Below are positions 45,801 to 53,593 of a stretch of 64,000 nucleotides of DNA, in pieces. Under the pieces are notes generated by a model. The model ran no database searches, had not been told where the DNA came from, and saw only the letters and a program-made list of their open reading frames with translations. Numbering within the stretch: position 1 is the stretch's first letter; every line of letters begins with the position of its first letter. The DNA lies in contig NZ_JACTVI010000032.1 of the NCBI RefSeq assembly GCF_014495685.1, positions 18,736-82,735 on the forward strand. Direction: 5' to 3'. The translations under genes were made by a program, and so were the position numbers. Source of the stretch: Streptomyces sp. TRM68367. Lineage in GTDB: Bacteria; Actinomycetota; Actinomycetes; Streptomycetales; Streptomycetaceae.

Positions 45801-46188
45801 GGTGCCGACGCTGGCGGAGCTGGCGGCCGAGCGCGGGGTGCAGCCGGCCTCGGACGCGGGCTCGTACCTGGTGCTGGGCAGCGACTTCGGCAAGGCGCTG
45901 TGCGTGCAGTACGGGACGGCGAACATCGTCGCCGTGCCCGTGGAGGCGGGGCCGGGCGGTGCGCCCGTACCGCCGCAGTTCGTGAACACGGGCCTGCCGG
46001 AGTTCCAGCGCTGCCTCGGGCTGCTCGGCCGGATGTGGCGGCTGCGGTTCGGGCTGAACCAGGAGCAGGCGGGCCGCTGGACCGTCGACTTCCAGGCCCA
46101 GCTGGCCTCCCTGGACCCGGCGGCGCTCGGTTCCCCGGAGAGCTGGTGGTCGGTGCTGCTGGAGCAGATGTGGGACGGGCTGCTGTGA
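42868..46188 (+). CDS. Giant YrhB-like / proline-repeat / deaminase / SUKH-4 protein
   Basis: About 1106 residues. The N-terminus (~1-80, VTFAQAQERAEEWINGDVPS ... FVVWGEDRSDGPR) resembles the YrhB/Imm35 fold. A ~650-residue region rich in Pro, Gly, Ala and Ser follows, with repeats such as PPPAPGGSSYGYPQG. Near residue 800 is a deaminase-like domain (EWQIFHELRAMNVPPDRVLE, then HTELESCELPGAYCARMI with His-x-Glu and two Cys), close to the XOO_2897-type toxins. The last ~180 residues (GPGIFRFEQAAVSRQGVPP ... WWSVLLEQMWDGLL) look like SUKH-4. No signal peptide is visible. ATG 42868 lies 6 bases after GTGAGG; a GTG at 42856 overlapping the previous stop is an alternative start. Confidence 0.75.
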   Translation: MVTFAQAQERAEEWINGDVPSYQHREVRVREFELGFVVWGEDRSDGPRSDGGAHRLVIARDSGEATLWPALPVGEVIRRYEEEYGRPDSSATPAPAAPVRVDLNQTSFLLTPPEWLQEAADKLGIPDRRGGERDDEGSGGRGAGVGSGPGAGSGAGPCAGGDSGGGSLPGTQAGAPGGAPSGVPAGAGSGSGSTSGSGAGVAAAAAAGSGAGGGDAPSGSSASMPAGGVPGAPGVPAGATPWAGTDTNADAGEDRSVSLPETVFAPPLSGADDGTPPPSATPDVKTALMSGGSQLPPTAVAPAIDDPNASAAPGGSQGAPVPGAPGPTPGAPSAGGPGAPPPGAPQGSTPPPAPGRSSYGYPQGTPGPPPPGGPQGSTPPPAPGGSSYGYPQGSGAPPPGGVGYGFPQGAPGGPGGSSSGGPQGSTPPPAPGGSSYGYPQGSQPPTGPGAPGRPLAPNAGDIADAATSKAAPSSRRGRGGVSTTPPPPGAPGAPGAQPGSTPPQSGPGAPGTPAGGYVPTQLVSSLGGSESPGAPQAPGTPTPSGTPVPPGASTPPGTAPPPGTPTPPGTPAAPGAPTPPGAPQPPGAPNPPGAPGAPNAPGGTPPGGVHHAATMLADPGRSGGGSTPPPPPGAPGVPGAPGAPKPPGAHGTSGGGSGPVHHAETVLAAPPSGGPGTPPPPQAPGAPAGPGGPGTPPPPSPPGMPGAPGAPGAPAASGAHGGPAAPGAPAVPGPHGAPAAPGTPGAPAAPPPMPPPGPHAPGQPPMPGQQPPAYGYPQQPPGPPTVGPGYQAVLRYRAQDGSEQQLIRRSAPGTPHPEWQIFHELRAMNVPPDRVLELHTELESCELPGAYCARMIREQWPQARITSIAPYGTDHASRQQGMQQLLAHQGELHQVADGPARPAPVRAPLPPVQPVPPLAPEAVGQELAAAFGPGIFRFEQAAVSRQGVPPVVAHSLVAAGLPMDMGPFFWAQARPGRPVPTLAELAAERGVQPASDAGSYLVLGSDFGKALCVQYGTANIVAVPVEAGPGGAPVPPQFVNTGLPEFQRCLGLLGRMWRLRFGLNQEQAGRWTVDFQAQLASLDPAALGSPESWWSVLLEQMWDGLL

Positions 46189-46213
46189 TGTACCGCCGCT
46201 GACGCGACCCGAC

Positions 46214-46255
46214 GAGCCGGGCCCGGCCGACCCGAGAGGCGACCGGGCCCGGCTC
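46214..46255 (+). terminator. Terminator of the SUKH/deaminase plus-strand operon
   Basis: GAGCCGGGCCCGG (46214-46226) and CCGGGCCCGGCTC (46243-46255) form a perfect 13-base-pair stem followed by TTTC. Confidence 0.85.
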
Positions 46256-46301
46256 TTTCGTGTCCGCGGCCGGGATGGTCTCCGGCCGGGCTGTCACACG
46301 G

Positions 46302-46622
46302 ATGCAGAACCCGGCGTACGTCCTCCCGGGCGCGACGGCATCGGTAGCTCGGACGAGCGAGGAGCGCATCGCGTCGGTCGCCGCCTGGCGCGAGGCGCCG
46401 TCCTTCAGCGACGCCGAGCGGGCCGTGCTCCAGCTGGCGGAGTCGGTGACGCGGCTCGCGGACCGCTCGCAGGAGTCGGTGCCGGACGCGCTGTGGGGTG
46501 AGGTGGCCGAACACTTCGGCGAGAAGGAACTGCCCGCGCTGATCCTCACCGTCGCGCTCACGGACTTCTTCAACCGCATCAACACGACGATCCGGGAGCA
46601 CTCGGGCACCTCCTGGGGCTGA
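46302..46622 (+). pseudogene. Carboxymuconolactone decarboxylase/AhpD-like gene missing its active site
   Basis: The start MQNPAYVLPGA fits the N-terminus of the family. The remainder (RTSEERIASVAAWREAPSFS ... DAERAVLQLAESVTRLADRS ... FFNRINTTIREHSG) fits its C-terminal half. The ~45 residues that should lie between, including the redox Cys-x-x-Cys (INGCSxCV region), are missing although the frame stays open. It would give a ~106-residue product that cannot carry out the AhpD-type peroxidase or decarboxylase reaction. Confidence 0.75.
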
Positions 46623-46780
46623 CCCGAAGGGGGCCGCCCCGGGCACACCGTGACCTCCGCTGTGACCTCTGTGCGGAGTGTCGCATTATGAACCTTTCCA
46701 CCAGATCCATCAAGATGTGCCCGAAATCGTCCCCTCATTCTTGTTCGATTTCGTGTGCGTCTGGTGGAGAGGGTTCCAGG

Positions 46781-47668
46781 ATGAGCAGCACATCGGTGTC
46801 GCCCCACGGTTTCGTCGCGGTACGCGGGCGCGGCTACCGTCCCGCACAGGCCGACGCGTACGCCACCGGCCTCTCCCGGGATCGTGACGCGGCCTGGGAG
46901 CGGGCCGCCCGTCTCACCGTCCTCGCCCGGGAGATGGAGGAGGAGTTGGTGCGGCTGCGGGAGACCGTGGCGCAGCTCGCGCCGCAGACCTACGAGGCGC
47001 TCGGGGAGTGTGCCCAGCGCCTGTTCCAGCTGGGGCAGGAGGAGGCCACGGCCATGCAGGAAGGGGCACGGCAGGAGGCGCGGCAGCTGGTGGAGGAGGC
47101 GCAGGCGCACGCGACCGGTGTGCGTGAGGCGGCTCAGGCCGACGCCGAGGCCGTACGCGCCGATGCCGACGAGCGCGCCCGGCAGCGCCTTCTCGCGGCG
47201 CGCGCCGAGGCCGACGAGATGCGGATCAGCGCCCGGCATGAGGTGAAGGCGGGCCGGGGCGAGGCGCTGGCCGCACTGCGCGAGATGCGGCAGCGCACCT
47301 CCGGGATGCTGGCCGAGCAGGCCAAGGAGCACGCCGAGCGGTGGGCCGAGGCCGAGCGGGCGGACGCCGAGCGGGCGGCGGCCCTTCAGGCGCGGGAGGC
47401 GGAGCTGGGGGCGCAGGCCGAGGGCGCGCTGTCGGAGGCGAACCAGGCCTTCGCCGACGCCGAGGAGGCGGCGCGGCGCGCCGAGGAGGAGGCGCAGGCC
47501 CGGGCGGCGGAGGTGATCGCCGAGGCGCGTGTGCGGGAGGAGCACATCGCGCGGGAGACCGAGCGGGTGCTGCGCGAGCACGGGGAGGTGTGGGACGACA
47601 TGCAGGCGCAGATGGACCACGTACGCGCCAGCCTGATCGCGCTGACGGGCAACGCGGCGCTGGAGTGA
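46781..47668 (+). CDS. DivIVA-like coiled-coil protein (Streptomyces cellulose-binding-protein family)
   Basis: The 295-residue protein begins with a short conserved head (HGFVAVRGRGYRPAQADAYA) like the DivIVA N-terminal domain. It continues as one long coiled coil rich in Ala, Glu and Arg (REMEEELVRLRETVAQL onward, with repeated AEARADAE-type heptads). Such proteins are called cellulose-binding in databases, but the sequence suggests a cytoskeletal or polar scaffold. The frame is open upstream to 46688, but ATG 46781 has a purine-rich ribosome-binding site and gives the family start. Confidence 0.8.
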   Translation: MSSTSVSPHGFVAVRGRGYRPAQADAYATGLSRDRDAAWERAARLTVLAREMEEELVRLRETVAQLAPQTYEALGECAQRLFQLGQEEATAMQEGARQEARQLVEEAQAHATGVREAAQADAEAVRADADERARQRLLAARAEADEMRISARHEVKAGRGEALAALREMRQRTSGMLAEQAKEHAERWAEAERADAERAAALQAREAELGAQAEGALSEANQAFADAEEAARRAEEEAQARAAEVIAEARVREEHIARETERVLREHGEVWDDMQAQMDHVRASLIALTGNAALE

Positions 47669-47759
47669 CACCGCCTTGGACGCCTCCGCCCGGCGCACCT
47701 CCGCATCCGCGCGTGTCGCCGCCTCCGTCATATGGGTCACCTCCCCCTCCATATGGGTA

Positions 47760-48232
47760 CCTCCCCCTCCGTACGGCGCCCGCCCGGATCCGGCCCTCCA
47801 CCGCCCCGTACTGCCGCCGCTGCTCCTTGGCCTTCCTGCGGCCGGAGGCCACCGTGCCGAGCCGGCCGAAGGCGAAGCCGAGCGGGATGGTGACCGGGCC
47901 GGTCGTGGTGAACGGGAGAGTCGCGGGGGCGCCCACCGTCAGCGCGGACACGCGCGCGAGGGTCATCTCGCGGCGCGGCGACATCTCCCGGCGCGCGCAC
48001 GGCGTAGGTGGCGAACCAACCTCCGTCCGGGGGCGGCTCGTTCGGCACCAGCCGCAGATACCGTCCCCCGCCTGCCCTTCGGTCCCGCACCACCCGCATG
48101 TTCGTCCGCACCGCAGCTTCCCCCTGCACCGTGACCTCCACCTCCGTCGGCGCCGCCGCCCGAGCCGAGCCGCCCTGCGGCCACCACCGCGTCGAGGCCC
48201 GCCGCCGGCGCCGTGCGCCTGCTGAATGCCAT
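47760..48232 (-). pseudogene. Frameshifted gene of unknown function
   Basis: Starting at ATG 48232 the minus strand reads FSRRTAPAAGLDAVVAAGR. It shifts frame in a GGC run to PTEVEVTVQGEAAVRTNMRV ... YLRLVPNEPPPDGGWFATYA, and shifts again to REMTLARVSALTVGAPATLP and VTIPLGFAFGRLGTVASGRR. All three stretches have strong third-position G/C bias and join logically, so one gene was present. I do not know the family. A direct repeat (CATATGGGT and flanks) near 47730-47765 lies just past its 3' end. Confidence 0.5.
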
Positions 48233-48393
48233 GCCTCAAGCACACACGGACCGACCGCCGCAGCGCGTCACCCGCAAGAGTGGCACGCCCCCGAAACGCA
48301 TGGGGGTCGGACCCTAGGGGACGCGTGCAGGCCCGTCACCGCGCCGCGCGGCCTCGCTCAGGTGCGCGGACCCGGTCCCGAGCGGCAGTCGGT

Positions 48394-48885
48394 TCATGTG
48401 TTCAGCCGGAGTACGTAGCGGGCTCCCGGGCGGCCGCCCACGACGGTGTCCTCGACTCGGGTGAAGCCGTTGCGGGCGAGCACGGCCTGGGATGCCGGGT
48501 TGTCGTGGGTGGTGACGGCGGTGAGCGAGGCCAGCCCGTACTCCACGGCAGCCGTCCGGCACACCTGCGCTACCGCCGCCGTCGCCACGCCCCGGCCCGC
48601 CGCGCTCTCGCCCACCCGGTAGCCGAGTTCGGCGGAGCCGGCCTCGACGTCGACCAGGTTGACGCGGCCGACGATGCGGCCGTCATCGTCCACGACGACG
48701 TGGAAGTGGCACACGCGCGCGTGCTGCTCGTCGAGCAAGGCCCGGTGGCGGGCGGCGAAACCGGACCGCGTGAAGTAGGCGTCCCCACGGTCCGGCACGG
48801 AGCGGGCGAAGTACGCGCGGTTCTCCCGCTCGAAAGCCAGCAGCGCCTCCGCGTGATCGGCGCGCAGCCGCTCCAGGTTCACCAT
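48394..48885 (-). CDS. GNAT acetyltransferase, RimJ/RimL type
   Basis: The 163-residue protein shows HVVVDDDGRIVGRVNLVDVE, the acetyl-CoA motif GYRVGESAAGRGVATAAV and the C-terminal VTTHDNPASQAVLARNGFTR. This is the layout of acetyltransferases that modify ribosomal protein N-termini or small amines. It has its own start 35 bases from nothing else and overlaps no neighbour. Confidence 0.85.
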   Translation of the reverse strand: MVNLERLRADHAEALLAFERENRAYFARSVPDRGDAYFTRSGFAARHRALLDEQHARVCHFHVVVDDDGRIVGRVNLVDVEAGSAELGYRVGESAAGRGVATAAVAQVCRTAAVEYGLASLTAVTTHDNPASQAVLARNGFTRVEDTVVGGRPGARYVLRLNT

Positions 48886-48906
48886 GGGCGGGAGGATACG
48901 GAACGC

Positions 48907-49664
48907 TCAGTCCTTGAGCACCGGGAATGTCCGCGGCGCCAGCACCAGCAGCACCAGGAACGCCAGCGCCGCCGCGCCCGCCGCCCCCAGATAGACCGCG
49001 TGCACGGCGTCGGCGACCGCCCGCCGCGTTCCCTCCGGCACGGTGCCCGCGTCCAGCGCGCGCGTCACCGAGTCGAGGTCGCTCGCGCCGCCGAGCCGCG
49101 CGGCCAGCACCCCGTTGGCGCCCACACCGTGGACAGCCTGGCCTGGATCCTGGGGCGCTCCTTGAGCGGGTACAGGTCGGCGGCGAGGGTCTGCACCGTG
49201 CCCTGCAGGGCCCCGCCGCCCAGGCCCTGTACGACGCGGAAGGCGATGAGCGCCCCCATGTTCCACGCCAGCGCGCACAGCAGCGAGCCCAGCAGGAAGA
49301 CGGCCGCGCCGGCGACGAGGACCGGTTTGCGGCCGAAGGCGTCGGAGAGCTTGCCGTAGACGGGCAGCGTGACCGTCACGGCCAGCAGATAGCCGGAGAA
49401 GAGCCAGGAGAAGACGGAGAAGCCGCCGAGATCGCCGACAATCTGCGGGACGGCCGTCGAGACGATGGTGGAGTCGAGTGCCGCCAGCGCCATCGCCAGC
49501 ATCAGCGCGGCGACGACGGCACCGCGCCGGCCGGTCGCGGCGGGTCCTGCGGCGTCGCGCGCCGCGGGTCTGGCGCTGCCCACCCCGGAGCCCCCCTTGC
49601 CCCGGCCCTGGCGCCGGACTGGTTGCTGTCCCTTGCATGTACCTGCCGTCCGACAGCTTCCCAC
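48907..49664 (-). pseudogene. MFS drug-transporter gene (EmrB/QacA type), internally deleted
   Basis: The 5' part encodes a normal start of a 14-helix drug/H+ antiporter: AALMLAMALAALDSTIVSTA, VYGKLSDAFGRKPVLVAGAA and FRVVQGLGGGALQGTVQTLA, up to RIQARLSTVW. At about 49130 the sequence jumps into a different frame and encodes only the last helix and tail (VGANGVLAARLGGASDLDSV, LGAAGAAALAFLVLLVLAPR). Around 250-300 residues are missing from a protein that normally has 470-520. It is non-functional. Confidence 0.8.
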
Positions 49665-50028
49665 TTGACCCTGACGTTGCGGGAGGGTGGAGCCTGAGTG
49701 GGCCGCCGGGTGGAGCCGACCCCGAGAAGGTCTCCACCCGGCGGTGGACTGCCCCTAGGGGTACCTCCGTACTACGGGTCGGGGAGGGTTCGTACCGCCG
49801 GAGGACGAGATGGACAGCGGGTCGTCCTTAACCTGGCTTTACGCCGCTCGGGGGCGGTGAACCGCAGGGGCGGGGGTGGGGTTTTCCGCAGGAAAAGTGT
49901 GCGCTGAACACCAGCGCGCACGACCCCAATTCACCGCCACACTCAATCGCGTCGAACGAACTCGCACCAACCGGCTGTCGATCCTGGGCGGCCTCCTCTC
50001 ACCTGCTGACCGATATAGGAGATATACC
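49665..50028. other. Promoter region of the MacB-type ABC exporter operon
   Basis: No gene is apparent. The downstream end has an unusual AT-rich element GATATAGGAGATATACC that contains the AGGAG ribosome-binding site between inverted ATAT tracts. Confidence 0.5.
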
Positions 50029-50817
50029 GTGACATCGGCTGTGACCATTCCCAGGCACGGGGGTACTGGAGGGCGTACGGCCGTTGCCGCGCGGGCGCGG
50101 CAGGTCGTGAAGGCCTACGGATCCGGGGAGACGCGCGTCGTCGCCCTCGACCACGTCGACGTGGACATCGCCCGCGGCCAGTTCACCGCGATCATGGGCC
50201 CTTCGGGGTCCGGCAAGTCGACGCTGATGCACTGCCTGGCCGGGCTCGACACGGTCACGTCCGGGCAGATCTACCTCGACGAGACCGAGATCACCGGCCT
50301 GAAGGACAAGAAGCTCACCCAGCTGCGCCGGGACCGGATCGGGTTCATCTTCCAGGCGTTCAACCTGCTGCCGACGCTGAACGCGATCGAGAACATCACG
50401 CTGCCCACGGACATCGCCGGCCGCAAGCCCGACAAGCAGTGGCTGACGCGGGTCGTGGAGACCGTCGGCCTCGCCGACCGGCTCAGGCACCGGCCCACCC
50501 AGCTGTCCGGCGGCCAGCAGCAGCGCGTCGCCGTGGCCCGGGCCCTCGCCGCCCGCCCGGAGATCATCTTCGGTGACGAGCCGACCGGAAACCTCGACTC
50601 GCGCGCGGGCGCCGAAGTGCTCGGCTTCCTGCGCCGCTCGGTCGACGAACTGGGCCAGACCATCGTGATGGTCACGCACGACCCGGTGGCCGCCAGCTAC
50701 GCGGACCGGGTGCTGTACCTCGCCGACGGCCGCATCGTCGACGAGATGTACCAGCCCACCGCCGAGCAGGTCCTGGACCGTATGAAGGACTTCGACGCCC
50801 GGGGACGCACGTCATGA
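50029..50817 (+). CDS. ABC exporter ATPase, MacB/LolD type
   Basis: The 262-residue ATPase has Walker A GPSGSGKSTLMHCLAGLDTV, Q-loop FIFQAFNLLPTLNAIEN, signature LSGGQQQRVAVARALA, Walker B IIFGDEPTGNLDSRAG and MVTHDPVAASYADR. It powers the large permease encoded next, with which it overlaps by four bases (ATGA). The frame opens at 49876, but the GTG at 50029 is preceded at ideal distance by AGGAG. Such systems export peptides or lipids or act as mechanotransmitters in the envelope. Confidence 0.92.
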   Translation: MTSAVTIPRHGGTGGRTAVAARARQVVKAYGSGETRVVALDHVDVDIARGQFTAIMGPSGSGKSTLMHCLAGLDTVTSGQIYLDETEITGLKDKKLTQLRRDRIGFIFQAFNLLPTLNAIENITLPTDIAGRKPDKQWLTRVVETVGLADRLRHRPTQLSGGQQQRVAVARALAARPEIIFGDEPTGNLDSRAGAEVLGFLRRSVDELGQTIVMVTHDPVAASYADRVLYLADGRIVDEMYQPTAEQVLDRMKDFDARGRTS

Positions 50818-53393
50818 CCGTCATGAAGACCTCGATGCGCAACTTCTTCGCGCACAAGGGGCGCATGGCCCTGTCGGCGGTGGCGGTCCTGCTGTCGGTG
50901 GCGTTCGTGTGCGGCACGCTCGTGTTCACCGACACCATGAGCACGACGTTCGACAAGCTCTTCGCCGCGACCTCCTCCGATGTCACGGTGAGCGCGAAGG
51001 GCGCCTCCGACAGCGGCGAGACCTCCGCCGACAACGGCAAGCCACCGGTCATGCCGGCCTCCGTGGTCGGCGAGGTCCGGAAGTCCCAGGGCGTGAAGTC
51101 GGCGGAGGGGACCGTCTTCTCCACCTCCGTGACCGTCGTCGACGCCGACAAGGACAACCTGTCGCCCTCCAGCGGCGCCCCGACCATCGTCGGCAGCTGG
51201 AACGGCAACGACGCCCGCACCATGAAGATCACCTCCGGTGCGGCGCCCAAGGGTCCCGGCCAGGTGATGGTCGACGCCGACACCGCCGACAAGCACCACC
51301 TGAAGCTCGGCGACGAGATCGGCGTGATCAGCGCGGTCGGCACCCACCAGGCGAAGATCTCCGGCATCGCCGACTTCACCGTCACCAACCCCGGCGCCGC
51401 GATCTTCTACCTGGATACGAAGACGGCCCAGCAGGCGCTCGTCGGACAGAGCGGCGTCTACACCAACGTCAACGTCACGGCCGCGCCCGGAGTGACCGAC
51501 GCGCAGCTGAAGAAGAACGTCGCGGCCGGACTCGGCGGCGACTACCAGGTGAAGACCGCCCAGGAGACCGCCGACGCCAACCAGAAGGACGTCGAGGGCT
51601 TCATGAACGTCATGAAGTACGCGATGCTCGGCTTCGCCGGGATCGCCTTCCTCGTCGGCGTCTTCCTGATCATCAACACCTTCTCCATGCTGGTCGCCCA
51701 GCGCACCAGGGAGATCGGCCTGATGCGGGCCATCGGCTCGTCCCGTAAGCAGGTCAACCGCTCCGTGCTGGCCGAGGCACTGCTGCTCGGCGTCTTCGGC
51801 TCCGTCCTCGGCGTCGGCGCGGGCGTCGGCCTCGCGGTCGGCCTGATGAAACTCATGGGCTCCATGGGCATGGAGCTGTCCACGGACGACCTGACGGTGG
51901 CCTGGACGACCCCGGCGACCGGACTGCTCCTCGGCGTGGTCGTCACCGTCCTGGCTGCCTACCTGCCCGCCCGGCGCGCCGGCAAGATCTCCCCGATGGC
52001 GGCACTGCGCGACGCCGGCGCTCCCGCGGACGCCAAGGCGGGCTGGATACGGGCCCTCATCGGCACCGTCCTCACCGGCGCCGGCGGCTACGCCCTGTAC
52101 CTGACGGCCGAGGCCGACAAGGCCAAGGACGGCTCGCTGTGGCTGGGCCTGGGCGTGGTGCTGAGCCTGATCGGCTTCGTCGTCATCGGCCCGCTGCTCG
52201 CGGGCGGCGTGGTCCGGGTCCTCGGCGCGGTCCTGCTACGGGTCTTCGGCCCCGTGGGCCGGATGGCCGAGCGCAACGCCCTGCGCAACCCGCGCCGCAC
52301 CGGCGCGACGGGCGCCGCGCTGATGATCGGCCTGGCGCTGGTCGCCTGCCTGTCGGTGGTCGGCTCCTCGATGGTGGCCTCCGCCACCGACCAGCTCGAC
52401 AAGACCGTCGGCACCGACTTCATCGTCCAGTCCGACAACGGCCAACTGCTCACCCCGCAGGCCGTGCAGGCGGTGAAGTCGACGCCGGGTCTTGAACGGG
52501 TCACCGAGTACAAGTGGACCGAGGCCGACTTCACCACGCCCGACGGCAAGACCCTCAAGGACACGGCGATCACCGCGGCCGACCCGTCGTACGCGACCGA
52601 CCTGAGCACCGAGACCGTCGCCGGGAACCTCAAGGACGCCTACCGGCCCGACTCGATGTCCGTGCACGAGAAGTTCGCCAAGGACCACGGCATCAGCCTC
52701 GGCTCCCGGATCGAGGTGGCGTTCAAGGACGGCTCCACGGCCCGTCTGACGGTCCGGGCGATCACCAGCAGCGACGTCGTGATCGACGCGGGCGCGATGT
52801 ACACCGCCATCGACACGCTCGCCAAGTACGTCCCGGCCGACAAGATGCCGCTGGACTCCATTGTCTTCGCGGCGGCCAAGGACGGGCAGCAGGACGCCGC
52901 GTACAAGGCGCTGAAGTCGTCGCTGCACGACTATCCGCAGTACACCGTGCGCGACCAGACCGACTACAAGGAGGCCCTGAAGGACCAGATAGGCCAGTTG
53001 CTGAACATGATCTACGGCCTGCTGGCCCTGGCGATCATCGTCGCGATCCTGGGTGTGGTGAACACGCTGGCCCTGTCGGTGGTGGAGCGCACCAGGGAGA
53101 TCGGCCTGATGCGGGCGATCGGCCTCTCGCGCCGCCAGCTGCGCCGCATGATCCGCTTGGAGTCCGTGGTCATCGCCCTCTTCGGTGCCCTGCTGGGCCT
53201 GGGTCTGGGCATGGGCTGGGGCGCGACGGCCCAGAAGCTGCTCGCCCTGGAGGGCCTGATGGTTCTCGAGATCCCCTGGCCGACGATCGTCGCGGTCTTC
53301 GCCGGGTCGGCGTTCGTGGGACTGTTCGCGGCACTCGTCCCGGCGTTCCGGGCGGGGCGGATGAACGTCCTGAACGCGATCGCCACGGAGTAG
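50814..53393 (+). CDS. MacB/FtsX-type ABC permease
   Basis: The 859-residue membrane protein has an N-terminal helix, a large extracytoplasmic MacB_PCD region (~50-260), three helices (MNVMKYAMLGFAGIAFLVGV ...), a duplicated second half with another outer domain (~510-700) and a final FtsX helix set (AIIVAILGVVNTLALSVVER). Both halves carry the motif TREIGLMRAIG. It forms the transport unit with the preceding ATPase. Substrate unknown. Confidence 0.9.
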   Translation: MTVMKTSMRNFFAHKGRMALSAVAVLLSVAFVCGTLVFTDTMSTTFDKLFAATSSDVTVSAKGASDSGETSADNGKPPVMPASVVGEVRKSQGVKSAEGTVFSTSVTVVDADKDNLSPSSGAPTIVGSWNGNDARTMKITSGAAPKGPGQVMVDADTADKHHLKLGDEIGVISAVGTHQAKISGIADFTVTNPGAAIFYLDTKTAQQALVGQSGVYTNVNVTAAPGVTDAQLKKNVAAGLGGDYQVKTAQETADANQKDVEGFMNVMKYAMLGFAGIAFLVGVFLIINTFSMLVAQRTREIGLMRAIGSSRKQVNRSVLAEALLLGVFGSVLGVGAGVGLAVGLMKLMGSMGMELSTDDLTVAWTTPATGLLLGVVVTVLAAYLPARRAGKISPMAALRDAGAPADAKAGWIRALIGTVLTGAGGYALYLTAEADKAKDGSLWLGLGVVLSLIGFVVIGPLLAGGVVRVLGAVLLRVFGPVGRMAERNALRNPRRTGATGAALMIGLALVACLSVVGSSMVASATDQLDKTVGTDFIVQSDNGQLLTPQAVQAVKSTPGLERVTEYKWTEADFTTPDGKTLKDTAITAADPSYATDLSTETVAGNLKDAYRPDSMSVHEKFAKDHGISLGSRIEVAFKDGSTARLTVRAITSSDVVIDAGAMYTAIDTLAKYVPADKMPLDSIVFAAAKDGQQDAAYKALKSSLHDYPQYTVRDQTDYKEALKDQIGQLLNMIYGLLALAIIVAILGVVNTLALSVVERTREIGLMRAIGLSRRQLRRMIRLESVVIALFGALLGLGLGMGWGATAQKLLALEGLMVLEIPWPTIVAVFAGSAFVGLFAALVPAFRAGRMNVLNAIATE

Positions 53394-53477
53394 CCGACGA
53401 AGTCGACGTCCTGAAACCACAGGCCACGGGGGACACGGGGCAACGGGGGAGCGGGGGTGGCGGGCGAGCGCGGGGGA

Positions 53478-53519
53478 CGGGCCCGGTTCCGGAGGCGGAG
53501 GCCTTCGGGACCGGGCCCG
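53478..53519. terminator. Bidirectional terminator
   Basis: A CGGGCCCGGTTCCGGA arm pairs with TTCGGGACCGGGCCCG (one small mismatch) between two converging genes. Confidence 0.65.
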
Positions 53520-53593
53520 GCGCGCCGTGTCGGCCACGGCCGCCACGGCAACCGCGCCGGCTGCGGCGGCTGTGCCGGGGCTCGGGCGGGCGG

